Notes under the pieces: generated by a model
What the model was told of the DNA's origin: nothing
The model's input: the letters and a program-made list of their open reading frames with translations, nothing else
The model's database searches: none
Assembly (NCBI GenBank): GCA_012523605.1
Contig: JAAYTY010000127.1
Coordinates: 1 to 10,504, forward strand
Direction: 5' to 3'
Length of the DNA: 10,504 nucleotides
Origin: Candidatus Fermentibacterota bacterium
GTDB taxonomy: Bacteria; Fermentibacterota; Fermentibacteria; Fermentibacterales; Fermentibacteraceae
Position numbers and translations under genes: made by a program
Shown: piece by piece, positions 6,132-10,504 of the stretch
Layout of the letters: every line of letters starts with the position of its first letter
How positions within the stretch are numbered: the stretch's first letter is position 1

Positions 6132-7327
6132 TGTTCAGGGAGAGGATGGACATCTTGTACATCGCCGCGCTGGTCGTGATCGTCGGTATAGGGCTCCTGT
6201 CCGTCTTCTCGGCTTCGCGCGCGGTGACCTCCGAGCCCGTCTTCCCCAAGCAGGTCGCCTGGGTGCTCGCGGGCTCGCTGGGATTCCTCTTCACCGCGAG
6301 AGTCAACCTCAGGGTGATAGAGGAACTGGCATACATGATCTATGGCGCCGCATGCCTCCTCCTGATACTCACCGCCCTCATCGGCAGCGGCCCGGCGGGG
6401 AGGTGGCTGGCCGCGGGCCCTCTTAGGTTCCAGGCAAGCGAGCTGGCGAAGGTCGCCACGATCATCGCCGCCGCCCGCGCCTTCGCCGACCTCGAGGCGA
6501 GGCCGAGGAAGTACGGTCATTTCCTCGTCTTCGCGGGCTTCGTGCCCGCTTTCCTGCTGACCTGGGCCCAGCCCGACCTCGGCACTGCGGCGGCCATGCT
6601 TCTGATACTGCTCATGATGACCTGGTGGGCGGGCTACGGCCCGGACTGGATCTTCCTGCTCGTGAGCCCCGTCTTCGCGGCGCTCAGCTCCATGCGGCTG
6701 GCCTACTGGGCCGCATTCACCGCCGTCCTGGTGCTGATCCTCATCAAGAGGAGGGCCGGGCTCGGCATCTGGGTGCTCATCCTGGCGGGAAACACCCTGG
6801 TCGCAGCCCTCACTCCGGTGGCCTGGGGGCTCCTGAGGCCTTACCAGCAGGAGAGGCTGTCTACCTTCCTGAACCCCTCCTCCGATCCCCAGGGGGCGGG
6901 GTGGAACGTCATCCAGTCGGAAGTGGCCATCGGCTCCGGCGGCCTGTGGGGGCGGGGATACCTCGAGGGCACTCAGAAGGGTCTTGCGTTCCTTCCGGCC
7001 AGGCACACCGACTTCGCGTTCTCCGTATGGGCCGAGGAAACCGGATTCGCCGGCGCCATGCTCCTGCTCGCCGCCTTCGGGGTGCTCCTCTTCCGGCTCC
7101 TCCGCGCCGCCTCGCGATGCGCGAGCCCCTTCTACTCCCTTCTGGCTGCCGGGACAGCTTCTTACTTCGCCGTACACCTCGCCGTGAACATCGGCATGAC
7201 CGTCGGAATCATGCCGGTCACCGGAATACCTCTGGTCCTGGTGAGCTACGGAGGGAGCCAGACGGCGATGGCGCTGATACTGGCGGGTCTCGGGCTGAAC
7301 GCGGCCGTCAACTGGAAAGTCTTCTAG
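6131..7327 (+). CDS. rodA: Peptidoglycan glycosyltransferase RodA
   Basis: A 398-residue SEDS-family polymerase that builds glycan strands from lipid II, partner of the PBP2 encoded just upstream. About ten hydrophobic segments are visible. Family motifs in order: GRWLAAGPLRFQASELAK, QPDLGTA, RPYQQERLSTFLNP, the QSEVAIGSGGLWGRG loop, HTDF with D294 at the position of the catalytic aspartate of the family, AEETGF, and PVTGIPL..VSYGGS. In the last motif, the usual second proline of PLP is V369. ATG 6131 is chosen over GTG 6128 because GGAGG (6122-6126) is 4 bases away from the ATG but only one from the GTG. The ATG shares a base with the PBP2 stop (TGATG), indicating translational coupling. It is the last gene of the tight shape cluster. 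Confidence 0.96.
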   Translation: MFRERMDILYIAALVVIVGIGLLSVFSASRAVTSEPVFPKQVAWVLAGSLGFLFTARVNLRVIEELAYMIYGAACLLLILTALIGSGPAGRWLAAGPLRFQASELAKVATIIAAARAFADLEARPRKYGHFLVFAGFVPAFLLTWAQPDLGTAAAMLLILLMMTWWAGYGPDWIFLLVSPVFAALSSMRLAYWAAFTAVLVLILIKRRAGLGIWVLILAGNTLVAALTPVAWGLLRPYQQERLSTFLNPSSDPQGAGWNVIQSEVAIGSGGLWGRGYLEGTQKGLAFLPARHTDFAFSVWAEETGFAGAMLLLAAFGVLLFRLLRAASRCASPFYSLLAAGTASYFAVHLAVNIGMTVGIMPVTGIPLVLVSYGGSQTAMALILAGLGLNAAVNWKVF

Positions 7328-7353
7328 AAGGCTCCCCGGGCGCGAGGGCTCCC

Positions 7354-7381
7354 TTTCCAGGAAGAGGTCCGCGTCTATATT
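7354..7381 (+). promoter_or_regulatory. lgt: Candidate promoter upstream of lgt
   Basis: TATATT at 7376-7381 matches five of six bases of the -10 consensus and stands out in G+C-rich DNA. TTTCCA (7354-7359) lies 16 bases upstream and matches four of six of the -35. A start near 7388 would give a leader of about 30 bases before the lgt ATG. It lies in a 91-bp gap, the only sizeable one downstream of mreB, supporting a new transcription unit here. No intrinsic terminator for rodA is visible, so readthrough is likely too. Confidence 0.5.
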
Positions 7382-7418
7382 AGCACGGTCTCTGAGCCGG
7401 GTTTCCGTGGAGGTGCCC

Positions 7419-8249
7419 ATGTTTCCGGTCCTGTTCAGGATTGGCTCCCTTCCGATAAACAGCTACGGCGTGACTCTCGCGCTGTCGTTCGTCCTCGGCG
7501 TTAAGCTCGCGGTTTCGAGGGCCGCCAGGCTGGGCATCCCTGCGTCGGAAATCGCCGATCTCGCGGTCTGGGTGATGATCAGCGCGATAGCCGGCTCCAG
7601 GTTCTTCTACGTCGCCACGCACACTTCGGAGTTCAGCGGGCACTGGCTGGACACGATAGCCATCTGGAAGGGTCTGTACGGGCTGAGCATGCTCGGCGGC
7701 GTGATGGCCGCCGTCGCGACGGGGATCTTCGTGATCAGGCGGAGGCGATGGCCGCTCTGGAGCCTGGCCGACGCCTGCATACCCTCGTTCGCCCTCGGCA
7801 TCATGATCACGAGGATCGGGTGCTTCCTCAACGGATGCTGTTTCGGGAGCGAGACCGGCTGTCTCCTCGGCGTATCCTTTCCCCAGGGCTCCCTGCCCTG
7901 GAGCGTCTACGGATCGGCCCCCCTCCACCCGACACAGCTCTATGCATCCCTGAAGGGCCTCTATCTCCTCGCGATCGTCCTCATGGCCGACAGGAGACCC
8001 CACTTCCCCGGCTTCTCCTTCTGCCTCTTCATGTCGCTTTACGGAGCGTCCAGATTCGGGCTGGAGGAGTTCAGGCACTTCGACCACGCAACCAACGGGA
8101 TCTTCGGATACAGCGTCTTCGCGCATCGCCCCGGCATCACCGACAACCAGCTCATCAGCCTGCTCATCATCGCCTCGGCTCTCCTCCTCGGCCTCGTCCT
8201 CGGTCGGCGCGCCGCGGGGGCCCGCCGGGCGGCCGGAACCCGCGGCTAG
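7419..8249 (+). CDS. lgt: Prolipoprotein diacylglyceryl transferase family protein (Lgt), divergent
   Basis: A 276-residue polytopic inner-membrane protein of the Lgt family, which moves diacylglyceryl from phosphatidylglycerol to the lipobox cysteine of prolipoproteins. Family marks: N14-S-Y16-G17 at the first helix, GLSMLGG ending at G94, R132-I-G-C-F-L-N138-G, the PLHPTQLYASL segment, R212-F-G-L-E216, and the DNQLISL stretch near the end. The residues aligning by eye with E. coli R143, R239 and E243 are kept. H103 of the HGG motif aligns with L92, N146 with C135 and E151 with C140, so this is a divergent branch. ATG 7419 is chosen because GGAGGTG (7409-7415) precedes it; the frame extends to GTG 7407, inside that ribosome binding site. 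The stop TAG is directly followed by the TTG of the next gene. Confidence 0.88.
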   Translation: MFPVLFRIGSLPINSYGVTLALSFVLGVKLAVSRAARLGIPASEIADLAVWVMISAIAGSRFFYVATHTSEFSGHWLDTIAIWKGLYGLSMLGGVMAAVATGIFVIRRRRWPLWSLADACIPSFALGIMITRIGCFLNGCCFGSETGCLLGVSFPQGSLPWSVYGSAPLHPTQLYASLKGLYLLAIVLMADRRPHFPGFSFCLFMSLYGASRFGLEEFRHFDHATNGIFGYSVFAHRPGITDNQLISLLIIASALLLGLVLGRRAAGARRAAGTRG

Positions 8250-9008
8250 TTGCGTCGCGGAGCCCCCGGGCGCGTTCTGGAGGCGATCCTCGGCCTTGCT
8301 GCCGTTGCGAGGTGCCCCGCCTGCGATGCGGTGGTGCCCGGGCGCGGCCTGTGCGCCTGGTGCCGGCTTAGAATCCACCCCAACGCCCTGCCACACTGGA
8401 GCGGCAGTGGGATCCCCGTCCTCGACGGAGTTCCCGGCTCCGGCATCCCCGTCCACAGCCCGTTCCTGCACTCCGGCGCGCCCCGGGACATCCTGATCGG
8501 GCTCAAGTTCGAGGGCAGGAGGCCTCTCGCCCGGGAAGCCGCACAGCTCATGGCCGGAAGCCCCGGGGAGCTTCCCGGAAGGGGGGACCTCATCGTCCCT
8601 CTGCCCCTCGGCCGCCGGAGGGCGAGGGAGAGGGGATTCAACCAGTCCGCTCTCATCGCCTCGGCCCTGGCGGGACTCACCGGAGCGCGCACAGCGAACG
8701 TACTGGAGAGGGAGGACAGGCCTCCGCAGGTCGGTCTCACCGGGGCCGAGAGGCGGAGGAACATGGAGGGGGCCTTCCGGGTCCGTCGCATGCCTCCCGA
8801 TGCCGGGCGGATCTGGCTGCTCGACGACGTAGTCACGACCGGGAGCAGCATGGACAACGCCGCCAGGGCTCTGGAGGAAGCCTCTGTAAAGCCCTATGCC
8901 GGCATCACCCTGACCTACCGGAGCGCGGCCTCCGATGGTATCATCGCCCTGTACCGCCGTGACACGGGAGGAATTCCTGATGAAGAGAGACCTGCACTTC
9001 GACGCTAG
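8250..9008 (+). CDS. comF: ComF/GntX-family phosphoribosyltransferase
   Basis: A 252-residue cytosolic protein of the ComF family, linked to DNA uptake in competent bacteria and to GntX in enterics; the biochemical reaction is not well settled. Domains in order: an N-terminal zinc ribbon with C22-x2-C25 and C35-x2-C38; the LKFEGRRPLA segment; VPLPLGRRRARERGFNQS; the PPQVGLTGAERRRNMEGAF box; and the PRPP-binding loop D192-D193-V-V-T-T-G-S-S200. All hallmark residues are present, so it looks functional. The start is TTG 8250, directly after the lgt stop and without a good Shine-Dalgarno sequence, so it is probably coupled to lgt translation. No upstream ATG is available, and a later start would cut into the zinc ribbon. 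An odd point is the hexapeptide GSGIPV repeated at residues 52-57 and 63-68. The 3' end overlaps the next gene by 29 bp. Confidence 0.92.
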   Translation: MRRGAPGRVLEAILGLAAVARCPACDAVVPGRGLCAWCRLRIHPNALPHWSGSGIPVLDGVPGSGIPVHSPFLHSGAPRDILIGLKFEGRRPLAREAAQLMAGSPGELPGRGDLIVPLPLGRRRARERGFNQSALIASALAGLTGARTANVLEREDRPPQVGLTGAERRRNMEGAFRVRRMPPDAGRIWLLDDVVTTGSSMDNAARALEEASVKPYAGITLTYRSAASDGIIALYRRDTGGIPDEERPALRR

Positions 9009-10134
9009 GGACATCCCGTCCGCCGCGAGGCTCGGGCTGAGCGGCAGGAAGATCTGGGCGTTCTTCAAGGCCACCGTCCTCTCTTGGGCGGTCTGGACCG
9101 CCGCAGTCTATCTGGGCTTCCTGGCGGCCGATCCCGCGGGTCTGGGAGCGAGGTGGGAGTCCGGAAGGCTGCTGCCCCTGCCGTCCGGCGTTTTCTGGAT
9201 GTCCTGGCAGGCCGTGGGGCTTCTCTCCGTAGGACTGCTTACTATCGTCGGCATACAGATGAAGACCTTTCTCGAGGTCTCGAGGATGACCTTCGAGCAG
9301 ATCAGGGGCGACGACTTCTACTCCGGGCGCGATGCGAGGAAGTTCTCGAGAGGGCACTGGAAGCCGCTCGCGGCGGTTCCCGCTGCACTCCTGGCCGCTC
9401 TCGCGCTCGCGGTCCTCTCCGGAGCGTTGCTCGGGCTCGTGACGAGGATCCCCTCCGCCGGACCGGTGATCTTCGGCCTCCTGGCAGTGCCCGCCTGGGG
9501 GCTTTCGCTCCTCTGCGTGCTTGCGGCGACGGCCCTCGCATTGTCGTTCCCGCTCGTCCCCGCCATCGTCGCCTCGACCAGGGGCGACACCTACGAGACG
9601 ATCTTCGAACTCTTCTCGACCATCACCTCCCAGCCCTGGAGGATGGCCCTCTATTTCTTGACCGCGCTGGTGACCAGGGCGGCGGCGATGGCGGTCTTCC
9701 TGGCGTTCTCGTCAGCGGCGGCCGGCTTCCTCGGATGGACCACCGGCATCGGCCTCGGGCGGAACCCGGCCGGAGCTCTCGCTGGAGGCCTGCAGGTCGT
9801 GGCGCCCGAGCTGGCTGGGAGATTCGCCGTCTCCTTCGACGTGCTGGGCCTGGCCGGCGGCACCGACCCGTTCCCCGGGCCGGCCGGAGCGGTCACTGCT
9901 CTGGCGGGGGTCGCGATCGTGCTCGTCGCGGTCTCCTACTGGCTGTCCTCGTGCAGCTCCGCATGGACGCTCATCTACATCTGCATCCGCAGACGGAAGG
10001 ACGGCGAGGATCTCCTCGCGAGGGCCGACGAAGAGGACTTCAGGGAATTCCAGAGGCTCTACGGCTCCGCCGACGAGTCCTCACGCGGGGCGGGTGAAGC
10101 CCAGGAGGCCTGCGGGCAGGGCGGGGAAGGCTGA
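8980..10134 (+). CDS. Polytopic membrane protein of unknown function
   Basis: A 384-residue protein with hydrophobic segments at about residues 29-49, 74-93, 130-153, 162-198 (long enough for two), 220-250 and 303-336, and a charged tail ending in an acidic, Gly/Glu-rich stretch. No catalytic motif is recognised. The region from P191 (PAIVASTRGDTYETIFELF...QPWRMALYF) and the closing IYICIRRRKDGEDLL resemble large uncharacterised membrane proteins in which a P-x-P/G-D turn precedes an amphipathic F-E-L/Q-P-W helix and the last helix is followed by R-R-x-x-D-G-x-D-L. That is an impression from memory. ATG 8980 has GGGAGG (8966-8971) 8 bases upstream and lies inside the end of the comF gene in another frame, so it is probably co-expressed. 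The frame is open back to 8935 but without a better ribosome binding site. It is 9 bases from dnaE. Confidence 0.82.
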   Translation: MKRDLHFDARDIPSAARLGLSGRKIWAFFKATVLSWAVWTAAVYLGFLAADPAGLGARWESGRLLPLPSGVFWMSWQAVGLLSVGLLTIVGIQMKTFLEVSRMTFEQIRGDDFYSGRDARKFSRGHWKPLAAVPAALLAALALAVLSGALLGLVTRIPSAGPVIFGLLAVPAWGLSLLCVLAATALALSFPLVPAIVASTRGDTYETIFELFSTITSQPWRMALYFLTALVTRAAAMAVFLAFSSAAAGFLGWTTGIGLGRNPAGALAGGLQVVAPELAGRFAVSFDVLGLAGGTDPFPGPAGAVTALAGVAIVLVAVSYWLSSCSSAWTLIYICIRRRKDGEDLLARADEEDFREFQRLYGSADESSRGAGEAQEACGQGGEG

Positions 10135-10143
10135 CCGCCCGTA

Positions 10144-10504
10144 ATGTCGTCCATCCCCCGGTTCGCGCACCTGCATCTCCACTCCGAATACAGCCTCCTC
10201 GACGGCTGCATCAGAGCGGCCGACCTGGCCGCCCACCTGGAGAGGCACGGCATGGAGGCCGCGGCCGTCACGGACCACGGCAGCCTCTTCGGAGCGATCG
10301 AGTTCTATGACACCCTCTCCGGCGCCGGCCTGAAACCGATAATCGGTATGGAGGCTTACCTGGCGCCCGCGGGCATGGCCGAAAGAAGCGCGGTGCCCGG
10401 CAGGCCCGGCTACTACCACCTGACACTCCTCGCGCTCGACGAGGAGGGATACCGCAACCTCTGCAGGCTCTCCTCCATCGGTTATATCGAGGGTTTCCAC
10501 TACA
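10144..10504 (+). CDS. dnaE: DNA polymerase III alpha subunit, N-terminal part (runs off the window)
   Basis: The first 120 residues of DnaE, the replicative polymerase catalytic subunit; the frame is open to the window end, so only the PHP domain is seen. Motifs: H9-L-H11-L-H13-S-E-Y-S-L-L-D20-G, TD44-H45-G, the GLKPIIGME70-AY segment and Y-H92-L. These are the metal-binding positions of a PHP domain, intact here, whereas E. coli DnaE has lost several of them. Such intact PHP domains can have Mn/Zn-dependent proofreading exonuclease activity, as shown for Thermus; activity here is inference. The start is ATG 10144, 9 bases after the preceding stop, with only a weak, distant purine run (GGGGAAGG) as ribosome binding site. 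DnaE versus another PHP-polymerase such as error-prone DnaE2 cannot be settled from this part. Confidence 0.93.
   Translation, partial: MSSIPRFAHLHLHSEYSLLDGCIRAADLAAHLERHGMEAAAVTDHGSLFGAIEFYDTLSGAGLKPIIGMEAYLAPAGMAERSAVPGRPGYYHLTLLALDEEGYRNLCRLSSIGYIEGFHY

Noticed and set aside
7328..7375. Intrinsic terminator after rodA
   Set aside because: The repeated GGCTCCC elements are direct, not inverted, and there is no stem followed by a T-run.
5957..7420. Long - strand open frame opposite rodA
   Set aside because: Antisense to a SEDS protein with all its motifs; the composition is that of a shadow frame.
7380..9074. Long - strand open frame opposite lgt and comF
   Set aside because: Low-complexity Gly/Pro/Arg-rich translation antisense to two genes with intact motifs.

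Overview
This is a G+C-rich bacterial chromosome segment with every recognisable gene on the + strand. It reads as a housekeeping region built around the rod-shape (elongasome) cluster mreB-mreC-mreD-PBP2-rodA. Arginine is very often AGG and isoleucine often ATA despite the high G+C, which is unlike enteric or actinobacterial G+C-rich genomes. Together with divergent members of standard families, this suggests an uncultivated or little-studied phylum, but the sequence alone does not fix the taxonomy. The full elongasome and a predicted lipoprotein with a beta-rich, LolA/LolB- or DUF4292-like body fit a rod-shaped, probably diderm, cell.

Layout. Region 1 (1-1951): a short leader with a perfect 9-bp inverted repeat, then a PHP-family phosphoesterase (YciV/TrpH type), a 68-residue helical TPR-like protein, and a predicted lipoprotein. 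The lipoprotein's only sensible start is a non-canonical ATT inside the preceding gene. Region 2 (1952-2124): a 173-bp gap, the longest non-coding stretch, with a possible promoter in front of mreB. Region 3 (2125-7327): mreB, mreC, mreD, mrdA (PBP2) and rodA, packed with 1-bp gaps or 1-4-bp stop/start overlaps. Region 4 (7328-7418): a short spacer with a good -10-like TATATT, suggesting a separate promoter for the downstream genes. Region 5 (7419-10504): lgt, a comF-like phosphoribosyltransferase, a six- or seven-pass membrane protein of unknown function, and the 5' end of dnaE, which runs off the window.

How the genes fit together. MreB, MreC and MreD organise the lateral-wall machine. RodA polymerises glycan strands from lipid II and PBP2 crosslinks them. 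Lgt starts lipoprotein maturation and would act on the lipoprotein encoded at 1166-1951. DnaE and the ComF-like protein belong to DNA replication and nucleotide or DNA-uptake functions and look like genomic neighbours rather than pathway partners.

I found no CRISPR array, mobile element, tRNA, rRNA, toxin-antitoxin pair or defence system, and no clear evidence of a new multi-gene system. The points most worth a second look are the ATT start with its lipoprotein signal, the Lgt with substitutions at usually conserved positions, the intact metal-site residues in the DnaE PHP domain, the small TPR-like protein, and the unassigned membrane protein before dnaE.
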